Shown here one piece after another: positions 45,248 to 52,782 of a stretch of DNA of 64,000 bases. The notes under the pieces are model-generated. The model was not told the origin of the DNA, ran no database searches, and saw only the letters and a list, made by a program, of their open reading frames with translations. Position numbers and translations under genes: made by a program. Each line of letters begins with the position of its first letter. The stretch's first letter is position 1. Source of the stretch: a virus; the IMG/VR virus record IMGVR_UViG_3300021963_000050, positions 51,865 to 115,864 of that record. One strand, 5' to 3'.

Positions 45248-47004
45248 AAATTTATCTTACTACCAACTAAGAAAAATGATAGAATTGGAAATTCAGGGTT
45301 TGTACTCATGTTCGCCTTATAGTTAACATTTAACTTAAAACGTTTTGAGATTTGATAGTCAAAACCACTACCAATAAAACCACTCACATATCTATCAGTT
45401 ATTGATACGTTGTCTTTGGATGAATAAACTAAAGGTGTTGAAATAACATACAATTCGGGTGACACAATTAATTTTTTACCGACTTTAAATGGTCTTGTGT
45501 AAAAAGCGGTGATAGATGGTGAATAATAACCATTCTTTTCTTCCGATATAATTGTCGCAGCAGCACTTACGTTAAAACCCGTAATACCATATTTTCCACC
45601 ATTTAAAATACCACTATAACCAATAAAACCTAAATAATTACCATAAGTGTAAACCCCTGTCAGGTTTATGTTATGAATGAACTTCAACTTTTTTGTTTTA
45701 TTATAATGTATTTTAGTATATTTTGTTGACACAGCAAACTGTTTGAAATTTAACCAAACCATACCAGTTACCCCATAACTTGATAAACCTGTCATTGATG
45801 ATTTACTTGTCCCAATGTTTACTATTGGGGTAAACGTTCTATTCAAATTTTGAGCGGAGGTAACATCAGAAGAAACAATGATAGGGTTAGACCTCGCACC
45901 ACCATTACTACCCGATTTACCTTTTCCACCACCACTTGAACCACCGGAACCACCCGCGTTATTATCGTTGTGGGCATCATTGTTCATTTGTGTTGTTGCA
46001 CCAACTTCTTCACCTTGTTTTTGGGTGTTGTTTTGATTATTGTTCCCATTGGATGTACCTGTTCCACCATTATTTGAGTTTCCCGAACTACCGCTATTTC
46101 CTGTGGTGGTAGAACCACCGGAACCTCCGTTATTACCTGAAGTTCCCGAACTTCCTGAACCATTATTTCCTGTGTTTGTTCCGTTGGTTGTTCCCGAACC
46201 ACCTGTGGTGCTCGAACCATTTGAACCTCCGTTATTTGATGAGGACCCATTTCCGTTATTAGAACCACCTGTAGACCCTGAACCACCGTTGTTCGAACCC
46301 GAATTGTTTGATGGGGATGTCCCATTAGAGTTACCCGAACCTACAGACGGTTGAGTCGTTGAATTTCCCCCCTGAGTTGAGTTACCTGTACTTGATGACG
46401 TTCCTCCATTTGTTGAATTTCCACTTCCTTGAGTCGAGTTACCTCCTCCATTTGTTGTATTAGTTCCTGAATTCGATTGGGATTGTCCTCCATTTTGAGT
46501 TGTACTATTATTCGTAGTATTTGATTGAGATGAATTACTTCCATTACCTTGGTTATTATTGTTTTTCTTCTTATCAGAACTTTTATTATCCTTACCACCA
46601 GCATCACTACTACCCGACGAACCAGTTTCTAAACTAGATGATTGTGCTTGACTACTTGACAAAATCGAACTCACAACTGACTGAACCGTACTACCAATAA
46701 TTTGGGCGGTTATTTGGTTTTGAGTTACCTGACCCTGTTGTTGTGAACATGGGTTTGTTTGTCTGTATGTGGTATAAACCTGATTTACCCAATTGGAAAA
46801 TGTACCATTGGATAAATCGTTCGCGTCAAAACTACCAACATTATTTAAAAAAATAATCATCGTTTTACCCCCCTGTATTGGTACACTAAATATTGTGACT
46901 TCTTTTGTACAGGGGTCTATAAAAGTATACGTTGATACTTGTGCTTTCGATACATTACATACGAAAGTAAGAAAAAATGTTAATATTAATGTCTTAATGT
47001 TCAT
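45244..47004 (-). CDS. Secreted low-complexity protein with beta-barrel-like C-terminus
   Basis: 586 aa. Signal peptide about residues 1-21 (MNIKTLILTFFLTFVCNVSKA). Residues about 120-390 are Asn/Gly/Ser/Thr-only sequence (GSNNGGSGST type). The C-terminal 190 residues alternate Tyr/Gly/hydrophobic strands (LTGVYTYGNYLGFIGYSG, SPSITAFYTRPFKVGK) and end in a hydrophobic strand typical of outer-membrane beta-barrels. It overlaps the lectin gene by 4 nt. It may anchor or export surface material. Confidence 0.65.
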   Translation of the reverse strand: MNIKTLILTFFLTFVCNVSKAQVSTYTFIDPCTKEVTIFSVPIQGGKTMIIFLNNVGSFDANDLSNGTFSNWVNQVYTTYRQTNPCSQQQGQVTQNQITAQIIGSTVQSVVSSILSSSQAQSSSLETGSSGSSDAGGKDNKSSDKKKNNNNQGNGSNSSQSNTTNNSTTQNGGQSQSNSGTNTTNGGGNSTQGSGNSTNGGTSSSTGNSTQGGNSTTQPSVGSGNSNGTSPSNNSGSNNGGSGSTGGSNNGNGSSSNNGGSNGSSTTGGSGTTNGTNTGNNGSGSSGTSGNNGGSGGSTTTGNSGSSGNSNNGGTGTSNGNNNQNNTQKQGEEVGATTQMNNDAHNDNNAGGSGGSSGGGKGKSGSNGGARSNPIIVSSDVTSAQNLNRTFTPIVNIGTSKSSMTGLSSYGVTGMVWLNFKQFAVSTKYTKIHYNKTKKLKFIHNINLTGVYTYGNYLGFIGYSGILNGGKYGITGFNVSAAATIISEEKNGYYSPSITAFYTRPFKVGKKLIVSPELYVISTPLVYSSKDNVSITDRYVSGFIGSGFDYQISKRFKLNVNYKANMSTNPEFPILSFFLVGSKINL

Positions 47005-47013
47005 AGTGTATAT

Positions 47014-47042
47014 TAAAAAAGGGGTTTTACCCCCTTTTTATT
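47014..47042 (-). terminator. Intrinsic terminator after the CsgG-like gene
   Basis: Stem AAAAAGGGG / CCCCTTTTT with GTAAAA loop and T-run on the minus strand, 21 nt downstream of the 47064 stop. Genes 45244 and 42953 must have their own promoter or read through. Confidence 0.75.
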
Positions 47043-47063
47043 AGTATTATCAAACATTATTAA

Positions 47064-47822
47064 TTATTTAGGGAATACACCCTTTTTTATCATTCTTAAT
47101 AGAATTCTAGAACATGCAATATCTAATGCTTTTTTGGTACTAATTCCTATTGTCGATTGATTAAATTTAACTTCACTTAAATTATCGTCATTTAGTAAAC
47201 TTAATTCTCTAACGGTAACCGATTCACCCAATCCACTAGCCGCAATTATTTGACCCGTTTCTGCATCGGTGAATCTAACTTGTAACCCTAATCTTGTAAC
47301 AACAGTGTTTTTAACACCATTACTAAGATTAACTGTCTCATCCTCACTCACTGAAAATTCATAAACTTCAATTGTAACAAAATAGTGTGCTAAACGTATT
47401 TTTCCTCTACCATTTAAAGTATCATAACTGATACCCGCTTGAGAAGCTTGGTATTGTTTCACCATTCTATTTTTGATTTCGGTTTTATCCTCAGTAAATG
47501 TGAATCTATTTAAATTCTCCAAATATTCTAATGTTATATTTGCCACACCTAAACCTACTTTCTTTTCTTTTAATTCAGGATATTGTTCATATACTTCATC
47601 ACTGATTCCAATTTTTAGAATTTGTATTGGAATTTGTGGTCCGTCATAATCCATTAGTGAATCAATGCTCACATTAGTTTCAAACGATGCTTTATATTGT
47701 TCTGTTTGTGTTTTACCAACAACCTGTGCACTTACAGTATTGGCGAAGACAAACATCAATACAAACCATAGTATTATCAGAATTACTGGTGATAATAGTT
47801 TTTCTATGACAAATTTTTTCAT
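47064..47822 (-). CDS. CsgG/HfaB-like outer-membrane secretion protein
   Basis: 252 aa from the ATG at 47822, which lies just after the upstream stop; the longer frame is less likely. Signal peptide with a hydrophobic core (VILIILWFVLMFVFANTVSA). The mature part matches the CsgG pattern: a VANITLEYLENLNRFTFTED opening, I-K-N-x-M, an AHYFVTIEVYEF strand, RFTDAETGQIIAASG, and helices with A-x-x-x-A-C-S-R. CsgG forms the nonameric curli-export pore. No lipobox cysteine is seen after the signal, unlike E. coli CsgG. Confidence 0.65.
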   Translation of the reverse strand: MKKFVIEKLLSPVILIILWFVLMFVFANTVSAQVVGKTQTEQYKASFETNVSIDSLMDYDGPQIPIQILKIGISDEVYEQYPELKEKKVGLGVANITLEYLENLNRFTFTEDKTEIKNRMVKQYQASQAGISYDTLNGRGKIRLAHYFVTIEVYEFSVSEDETVNLSNGVKNTVVTRLGLQVRFTDAETGQIIAASGLGESVTVRELSLLNDDNLSEVKFNQSTIGISTKKALDIACSRILLRMIKKGVFPK

Positions 47823-47823
47823 T

Positions 47824-48360
47824 TTATTCGGGGTCTTGTATTTTACCACATTTCAAACATTCCAACTCACCGTCATTGTCTTGGTCACCCCAAACATGTT
47901 CGCATTGGCGATGTTCAAAATACTCATCAATTATACCATCGTTGTCATAATCTAAACCGTCCATAACACCATCACCATCTTCATCAATTTCAACACCAAC
48001 TTTTGATGTTGACTCGGTGATTGGTTCGTTTTTGGTTTCATTATTTGATGATTTCATATCTGCGGTGTTTGAAAAAGAAACACCATCTTCCTCATCCATT
48101 TTTTGTACTAACATCTTATCCTTATCGGTATCACTAAACCAATAGTCAATAATTTTACCATAAGAACCTATGAAAGCACCTAATAGTAGGAGAAGTAATT
48201 CTTTCCATTCACCACCGATTTCATTTTTACCTATAATAGCCGCGAAAATTCCAGCCATGATAAACATAAAACCACCTAACACAATCGCGGTAATAAACCA
48301 CCTTCTTTTCATCATTGCGTTAAGAAGGTCTCTAAATCCGGTTGGTTGATTGTTTACCAT
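47824..48360 (-). CDS. Two-TM membrane protein with calcium-type repeats and zinc ribbon
   Basis: 178 aa. Two hydrophobic helices (about 20-41 and 51-68, LLLLLLGAFIGSYGKIID) resemble small 3-TM phage holins. After a charged linker, DEDGDGVMDGLDYDNDGIIDEYF is a thrombospondin-3/EF-hand-like Ca motif. The C-terminus (CEHVW … ECLKCGK) is a zinc ribbon. It is a composite protein with holin-like N-part and an unusual soluble tail. It overlaps its upstream neighbour by 7 nt. Confidence 0.55.
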   Translation of the reverse strand: MVNNQPTGFRDLLNAMMKRRWFITAIVLGGFMFIMAGIFAAIIGKNEIGGEWKELLLLLLGAFIGSYGKIIDYWFSDTDKDKMLVQKMDEEDGVSFSNTADMKSSNNETKNEPITESTSKVGVEIDEDGDGVMDGLDYDNDGIIDEYFEHRQCEHVWGDQDNDGELECLKCGKIQDPE

Positions 48361-48695
48361 TGTGGCTCCTTTTCTTTGAATTCATCACCCTCTTTTTTAG
48401 GTTTTGCGGGTTCTGACTTAACCGGTTTTTCAACCACTCTTTCTTTTATTATAGTTGTGTTACCACCACCACTTGATGACGTATTCTTAGAAGAATTGTC
48501 AACATTTAAATTAATTACAGGTGCTGCTTGTTGTGTTTGGGTTGGTTCCTTTTCTTTGTCATCACCACCACCAAATAAGGTAGTTGTAAAGTAAGTTCCG
48601 CCAGCCATAACTGCCGTGGTAATAACCCCAATAATTGTTTTCTTCAGTCCTGACCATGTTCCGTCAGATTCTGGTACGTTTGTTTCTTCGCTCAT
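48354..48695 (-). CDS. Single-TM membrane protein
   Basis: 113 aa. It starts MSEETNVPESDGTWSGLK, followed by a hydrophobic segment (TIIGVITTAVMAGGTYFTTTLF). The rest is an Asn/Ser/Gly linker and a Lys/Glu/Pro-rich tail. It could be an anchor or lysis-accessory protein. Overlaps 47824 and lies in the same operon. Confidence 0.55.
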   Translation of the reverse strand: MSEETNVPESDGTWSGLKKTIIGVITTAVMAGGTYFTTTLFGGGDDKEKEPTQTQQAAPVINLNVDNSSKNTSSSGGGNTTIIKERVVEKPVKSEPAKPKKEGDEFKEKEPQW

Positions 48696-48699
48696 TGTT

Positions 48700-50613
48700 T
48701 TAAACTTTAATGAATTGTTTAGTTAATTGTTTATTATAATTATTTAATACTAAATAATAATTACCTGCTGCGGATGATGTCATATCAATTTGCTTATATG
48801 CAATTTTTTCTGATGAATTGGTTGAAACAGAACCGATGTTTTTAACCAATTGACCTCTCACGTCATAAATTGAACCAATCATCTCCATATTTGGATTTGG
48901 GAACCTAATTTCAATTTCAAACCAACCACTTGTCGGGTTTGGTCTAATTGATGCTGTGATTTCATCAATTGATTGGTCTGTAGGTGGGGCCATTTTGTAC
49001 ATAATAACCGCAATACTACTAACCAAATCAATGTTTAAATGGTCTCCTCTTTCATCTGACGCATCCATCAACTCTCTGACATAGATATTACTTACGATGT
49101 CATTATTACCAATTGGTGAGAATTTTAATTTAAATGGGGTTGCTTGACCAATCAAACCATTTTTGAATTGGTTATTCATACCACCAAATCTAATTGTACC
49201 ATTGGTTGCGTCGTGAGTTACATATTGTAACCATGGACCCCCATTAAAATTTGATACAATCTCTTCAAATTTAACTTTAGTTTTATCGTACTTCATTTCA
49301 AATTGTAATCCATAATTGTTATCACCATTTGTGTTAACATTAAATGGTACATATATTGGTTGACTTCCTGTTGCAGAAGTGTTAGGTATCTCAACATCTA
49401 ATTTACCTTTGAATACCGCTTTAGCAACTAATACACCTGATGAGTTCCATACTCTTGATGAATATGTTCTATCTACGTCACCCTGAATAAAGTATTTAAT
49501 GTTTACCGTTTTATTCACTAAACCAACACTATCCGTGATAAAATTGGTTGCGGTTAAATGGTTTGGCCAATCGTTCCATTGGGTTGAACCTAAAACTAAA
49601 GAGTCGTAAACACTCGCGTGGAAAGTTCTAATCATTGTTGTAGTATCTATTTTTTTCATACCACTTACGTTAGCGTAAATTAGATATGGGTCACCACCGT
49701 CTAATTTTCCGTTTTGGTTCATATCACCAATAAGGTACGCTAAACCATTTTTTAAATATTGTTGACCAAATCCTTGGTTAACATCTGTAATAGTATATTC
49801 ATCGTAAGTCTTAACCGCGTCTGATATTGTAACAGCATAATCCCTAAAGACTTCCATACTGTCAGCGGGGAATCTCACCAATAATTTATATTTGGTGTTT
49901 TTGTCTACGTTGTTTAGTGAATAGTTACCCGCGGTATCACATAAAGACGATGAAACAAAAGTACCTGTATTAAACTTTGTACATATAACTGTTGGTCTTC
50001 TACCAGCCAATTTCATTGTTGGTGGTAATTCAACAACGCCACTAATCACCAAGTTACCTAAAAGTTCAAGGTGCATATCTTGTACATTCAAGATTGCGAT
50101 GTTATCACCAATTGTAGAACCGTCATATTTGAACATTCTAGCCCAGTTAATTTCAACGCTATCGGCGTCAAAGTTTGATTCGACATCATTAATAATAAAT
50201 TTGTTATGTATTAAAAATGTGTCTTGTGTTATTTGAGAACCACTTGAAAGAACCAAGAAATTTCTCGCTACGGTGTAGTTAGTATCACTCGTATATGAAT
50301 ACAAACCTGTACCCGAACTATAACTTGAGTATTTGTAATTGCTAAAGAATTTTATCGAAAGAGCCGGAGTCATAGTACTCACAGTTGGGTCAACAGTAGT
50401 TGATACGTGAGTGAAAAGTTGTTTTCTATACTGAAAATCAACTTGGAATGTTCTTACGTCAACCGCAGATGCTGGTGTGTATTTAAACACAACATCTAAA
50501 GTGTCACCTCTTTTGATAGTTTTATACGCAACGGGATTACCTATTTGAGGTGTTTGTGAAAACGCCATTGTCGTGAGAAATAATGTAATTAGGAAAAGTG
50601 TTATTTTTTTCAT
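48700..50613 (-). CDS. Secreted protein with T9SS C-terminal sorting domain
   Basis: 637 aa. Signal peptide (MKKITLFLITLFLTTMAFSQ). Cohesin/Ig-like N-domain (residues about 30-170), a carboxypeptidase-regulatory-like beta domain, and a dockerin-like GDMNQNGKLDGGDPYLI motif. The last 84 residues (554-637) are a T9SS type A sorting domain: ASIRPNPTSGWFEIEI, GSIYDVRGQLVKN, GNYYLVLNN … FIKV. The signal would direct export through the host type IX system to the cell surface. Its central part is paralogous to the C-terminus of the 764-aa lectin protein. Confidence 0.85.
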   Translation of the reverse strand: MKKITLFLITLFLTTMAFSQTPQIGNPVAYKTIKRGDTLDVVFKYTPASAVDVRTFQVDFQYRKQLFTHVSTTVDPTVSTMTPALSIKFFSNYKYSSYSSGTGLYSYTSDTNYTVARNFLVLSSGSQITQDTFLIHNKFIINDVESNFDADSVEINWARMFKYDGSTIGDNIAILNVQDMHLELLGNLVISGVVELPPTMKLAGRRPTVICTKFNTGTFVSSSLCDTAGNYSLNNVDKNTKYKLLVRFPADSMEVFRDYAVTISDAVKTYDEYTITDVNQGFGQQYLKNGLAYLIGDMNQNGKLDGGDPYLIYANVSGMKKIDTTTMIRTFHASVYDSLVLGSTQWNDWPNHLTATNFITDSVGLVNKTVNIKYFIQGDVDRTYSSRVWNSSGVLVAKAVFKGKLDVEIPNTSATGSQPIYVPFNVNTNGDNNYGLQFEMKYDKTKVKFEEIVSNFNGGPWLQYVTHDATNGTIRFGGMNNQFKNGLIGQATPFKLKFSPIGNNDIVSNIYVRELMDASDERGDHLNIDLVSSIAVIMYKMAPPTDQSIDEITASIRPNPTSGWFEIEIRFPNPNMEMIGSIYDVRGQLVKNIGSVSTNSSEKIAYKQIDMTSSAAGNYYLVLNNYNKQLTKQFIKV

Positions 50614-51107
50614 AGTATTAATTTGTTTATTAGGGTTTGAGTTGTTTTCTTTAATGCCGAACTAGCAGATTGTTGATTGAATTTACCACCCTCATCAATC
50701 ATAATAGTTGAGGTTGAAATTTCGGTAGATTTACCTTCCGAGAATTCCTGTTTAATTTTTTTATCACCTTTGTATAAAACACCTTTCATTCTTATCACAG
50801 TCGTTGTTTTATCTTCGTGAAAAATACTAACCCCCGAGTTAGTTGTTACAATGTCAAAAAATATAAGTTCAACTTTAATTTTGTAGTCGGCTTTATTTTT
50901 ATCTGTAATCAGAATTAAACTATCCTGTTCGTTTATGATTTCTTCAATGATGTTTTTTACACCAAAAGCTAAATTTTTGTTTTCAGTAAACGGACCAATT
51001 TTAATGTTATTGATAACAGTATCAACAACAATAGTTTGAGCATTTAGATTAGAAAATCCAAATGATATTAAAAATAATAGTAATATGATGGGTAATCTTT
51101 TCATCAC
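50610..51107 (-). CDS. Secreted CsgG-type small-domain protein
   Basis: 165 aa. Signal peptide (KRLPIILLLFLISFGFSNLNA). The mature part (IGPFTENKNLAFGVKNIIEEIINEQD, LITDKNKADYKIKVELIFFDIV) resembles CsgG/FlgO-type outer-membrane accessory proteins: a 'find and measure' alpha/beta unit, with A-D-Y-x-(I/V) strand. It is 4 nt coupled to the T9SS gene. Possibly an assembly factor of the surface system. Confidence 0.5.
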   Translation of the reverse strand: MMKRLPIILLLFLISFGFSNLNAQTIVVDTVINNIKIGPFTENKNLAFGVKNIIEEIINEQDSLILITDKNKADYKIKVELIFFDIVTTNSGVSIFHEDKTTTVIRMKGVLYKGDKKIKQEFSEGKSTEISTSTIMIDEGGKFNQQSASSALKKTTQTLINKLIL

Positions 51108-51121
51108 AAAAAAGAAAAAAA

Positions 51122-51148
51122 GGAAAAAACGGGGTTATTAGACCCCGT
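51122..51148 (-). terminator. Intrinsic terminator after the 84-aa gene
   Basis: Stem ACGGGGT / ACCCCGT with TATTAG-type loop, followed by TTTTTT on the minus strand. Confidence 0.85.
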
Positions 51149-51153
51149 AATTC

Positions 51154-51408
51154 TTATTCAGAAACTTCGTCTTCTGATTTTTTCTTATGTGAGAACTTGT
51201 CTAAAGTATCTGCACCCATTCCAATTGCAGTAATTACCATTACCGCATTTACCAATTCTTCTGATGGTTTAATGTCACCATGTGTAAAAGAGTTTGCCAT
51301 CATGGTTCCGCAAAGGAATAACGCACCTAAGAGCGCGATTACCGGTTTGATTGAAGTTGACCCTCTTTCGTCTTTGAATAGGTCAATAATCCATTTTTTA
51401 AAGTTCAT
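51154..51408 (-). CDS. Small two-TM protein, holin candidate
   Basis: 84 aa. KDERGSTSIKPVIALLGALFLCGTMM and VNAVMVITAIGMGADTLDKFS give two TM helices with charged ends; phage holins with the K-x-x-x-S-x-K-x-V style N-helix are common. A TATTTATA motif (51445) upstream and a strong terminator downstream make it a single-gene late unit, as expected for a lysis gene. Confidence 0.6.
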   Translation of the reverse strand: MNFKKWIIDLFKDERGSTSIKPVIALLGALFLCGTMMANSFTHGDIKPSEELVNAVMVITAIGMGADTLDKFSHKKKSEDEVSE

Positions 51409-51444
51409 AGTTGTAATTTAGTTTAGTTTTATTATTTGGTTTAC

Positions 51445-51452
51445 TATAAATA
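51445..51452 (-). promoter_or_regulatory. TATTTATA motif (candidate late promoter)
   Basis: Exact TATTTATA on the minus strand, 36 nt upstream of the holin-like 84-aa gene. Confidence 0.55.
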
Positions 51453-51505
51453 CCACGGCAATTCAGATTTTCATATATATTATTTTAAAAAAATTTTAAA
51501 CTTTT

Positions 51506-51537
51506 CTTGTTTTTCCGAATACTTATTGTTATCTTTG
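51506..51537 (+). promoter_or_regulatory. Bacteroidetes-type promoter of the tRNA operon
   Basis: CTTG (51506-09), 20-nt spacer, perfect TATCTTTG (51530-37). It precedes the leader ORF and tRNA genes. Confidence 0.8.
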
Positions 51538-51568
51538 TAAAAGATTTTAAAAATTAAATAAACTTTCG

Positions 51569-51658
51569 ATGATACGCTCAACACATACAATGTCGTTTAC
51601 AATCTGTTCAAAATGGGCAGAGGTGGCTGATATTTGCATGTCCCGAGGTGTCTTGTGA
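51569..51658 (+). CDS. Leader peptide candidate of the first tRNA array (29 aa)
   Basis: ATG at 51569 to TGA at 51656-58, about 30 nt downstream of the predicted transcription start. It begins MIRSTHTM and ends SRGVL; the codons for the end (TCC CGA GGT) form one strand of a possible antiterminator. The following intrinsic terminator (51687-51715) stands between this ORF and the tRNA genes. The design resembles an attenuator leader; expression is not proven. Confidence 0.5.
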   Translation: MIRSTHTMSFTICSKWAEVADICMSRGVL

Positions 51659-51696
51659 GTTGTTTAGTTTAAAACGATACTTTAAGAACCTCGGGA
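51641..51696 (+). promoter_or_regulatory. Predicted antiterminator pairing
   Basis: TCCCGAGGT (51641-49), inside the leader ORF, is exactly complementary to ACCTCGGGA (51688-96), the 5' arm of the terminator. The two pairings exclude each other. Confidence 0.55.
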
Positions 51697-51715
51697 GAAA
51701 TCTCGAGGTTTTTTT
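51687..51715 (+). terminator. Intrinsic terminator/attenuator before the tRNA genes
   Basis: Stem AACCTCGGGA / TCTCGAGGTT (one G-U), GAAA loop, followed by TTTTT. Confidence 0.8.
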
Positions 51716-51721
51716 GTTTTA

Positions 51722-51793
51722 TGGGCCTGATGTCAACGGCAGACCGTCTGATTTGCAATCAGAACGATTGGGTTCGATTCCCACAGTGTCCAC
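51722..51793 (+). tRNA. tRNA-like, anticodon TGC (probably Ala), degenerate arms
   Basis: A regular T arm (TTGGG-TTCGATT-CCCAC), anticodon stem TCTGA/TCAGA with loop TTTGCAA, and an AACGGCA D-loop. The acceptor stem pairs poorly in either register. If charged with Ala, the array covers all 20 amino acids. Could be a decayed or atypical tRNA. Confidence 0.55.
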
Positions 51794-51798
51794 AAAGA

Positions 51799-51821
51799 TG
51801 TTCTTTGACATATTGGTTTAA
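51799..51821 (+). promoter_or_regulatory. boxA-like element, copy 1
   Basis: TGTTCTTTGACATATTGG plus TTTAA, identical over 23 nt to the copy at 54898-54920 and just upstream of tRNA-Phe. Confidence 0.6.
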
Positions 51822-51824
51822 TTT

Positions 51825-51897
51825 GGTACCGTAGCTCAGTAGGTAGAGCACCAGACTGAAAATCTGGGTGTCACTGGTTCAAATCCAGTCGGTACCA
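51825..51897 (+). tRNA. tRNA-Phe (GAA)
   Basis: GGTACCG/CGGTACC acceptor, anticodon arm CCAGA-CTGAAAA-TCTGG, T loop TTCAAAT. No CCA encoded. Confidence 0.95.
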
Positions 51898-51902
51898 CAC
51901 TT

Positions 51903-51976
51903 GTCTTCGTAGCTCAGTTGGTTAGAGCACCTCACTTTTAATGAGGGAGTCACGCGTTCGAGTCGCGTCGGGGACA
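51903..51976 (+). tRNA. tRNA-Lys (TTT)
   Basis: GTCTTCG/CGGGGAC acceptor; anticodon arm CCTCA-CTTTTAA-TGAGG; T loop TTCGAGT. Confidence 0.95.
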
Positions 51977-51984
51977 CAAAGGTT

Positions 51985-52110
51985 GATTGGGGAATGGTTA
52001 TGTCTATAGTTCGAGAGTGAATACTGACTGATATAATCGGAGTTTGGAGGTATTCACCTAAGTAACGCCAATCGTAAAAGGAGATGTCCACTGAACCATC
52101 TTCTCCTTTC
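51985..52110 (+). ncRNA. Structured spacer RNA between tRNA-Lys and tRNA-Val
   Basis: GATTGG (51985) pairs with CCAATC (52068); GTGAATAC (52017) with GTATTCAC (52050); CTGAT-ATA-ATCGG hairpin inside; then AAAGGAGA … TCTCCTTT (52077/52102). No ORF longer than 14 codons lies within it. Function unknown. Confidence 0.45.
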
Positions 52111-52118
52111 CTTGACTT

Positions 52119-52191
52119 AGTTCCTTAGCTCAGTTGGTAGAGCATCTGCCTTACATGCAGAGGGTCGTTGGTTCGAATCCGACAGGAACTA
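52119..52191 (+). tRNA. tRNA-Val (TAC)
   Basis: AGTTCCT/AGGAACT acceptor; TCTGC-CTTACAT-GCAGA anticodon arm; T loop TTCGAAT. Confidence 0.95.
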
Positions 52192-52199
52192 CATTATAC

Positions 52200-52270
52200 A
52201 CAGGTGTGGTGAAAGGGTATCATACCGGTCTCCAAAACCGTTGTTGGGAGTTCGAATCTCTCCACCTGTG
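52200..52270 (+). tRNA. tRNA-Trp (CCA)
   Basis: ACAGGTG/CACCTGT acceptor, anticodon loop CTCCAAA, discriminator G. Confidence 0.93.
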
Positions 52271-52345
52271 CAAATTATATGTAAAGACATATAAAATAAC
52301 GGTACATAATAAAATTATATCTAAAAACATATAAAACTAAAAACT

Positions 52346-52777
52346 ATGAATAATCAAATGGGAATCGAAGCAGCAAAAATTAAATTTGAGGCTGAGAAAA
52401 TGAAACTAAAGGAGGAAAGAGAACAAAGGATTAAAGATTTTTGGGAAAACGGAATACCCAAATTAAATAATCCTGAAGACGTACCAACCCTTCCAAGAGT
52501 GAATGAAAAAGAATGGAAAGAGTATTATGTACCAAGATTGATTGATGCGGGTGCAATCCCCAAAAAAGATTTAATCCACGGACAAGTTTATATTGGTGAC
52601 CATCGAAACACAGATGTTGCAAGATGGAATCAAGAAACAAATAAATTTGACCATATGAGATATAAATTTGGTTGGAGGAAAGATGACTGTAACCATTTTG
52701 AAGATGATGATGGGTTTGCGTTATTTGTTCCGATTAGATTAGGTACTGAAGATGATTGGAATGAAAGAATTAAATAA
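52346..52777 (+). CDS. Unknown soluble protein within the tRNA array
   Basis: 143 aa. N-terminal Lys/Glu coil (AAKIKFEAEKMKLKEERE), then a compact domain (NEKEWKEYYVPRLIDAGAIPKKDLIHGQVYIGDHRN, KFGWRKDDCNHFEDDDGFALFVPIR). Tyr/Trp/His spacing suggests a small enzyme-like or nucleotide-related fold, but I do not recognise it. Confidence 0.6.
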   Translation: MNNQMGIEAAKIKFEAEKMKLKEEREQRIKDFWENGIPKLNNPEDVPTLPRVNEKEWKEYYVPRLIDAGAIPKKDLIHGQVYIGDHRNTDVARWNQETNKFDHMRYKFGWRKDDCNHFEDDDGFALFVPIRLGTEDDWNERIK

Positions 52778-52782
52778 ATGAT

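Noticed and set aside
46040-46354. Pro/Glu-rich plus-strand ORF
   Set aside because: Antisense of the Gly/Asn/Ser repeat in 45244-47004.
6238-51452. T4-type late promoters TATAAATA in coding orientation
   Set aside because: The TATAAATA copies face away from their genes; in coding orientation they read TATTTATA, so I treat that as the motif.
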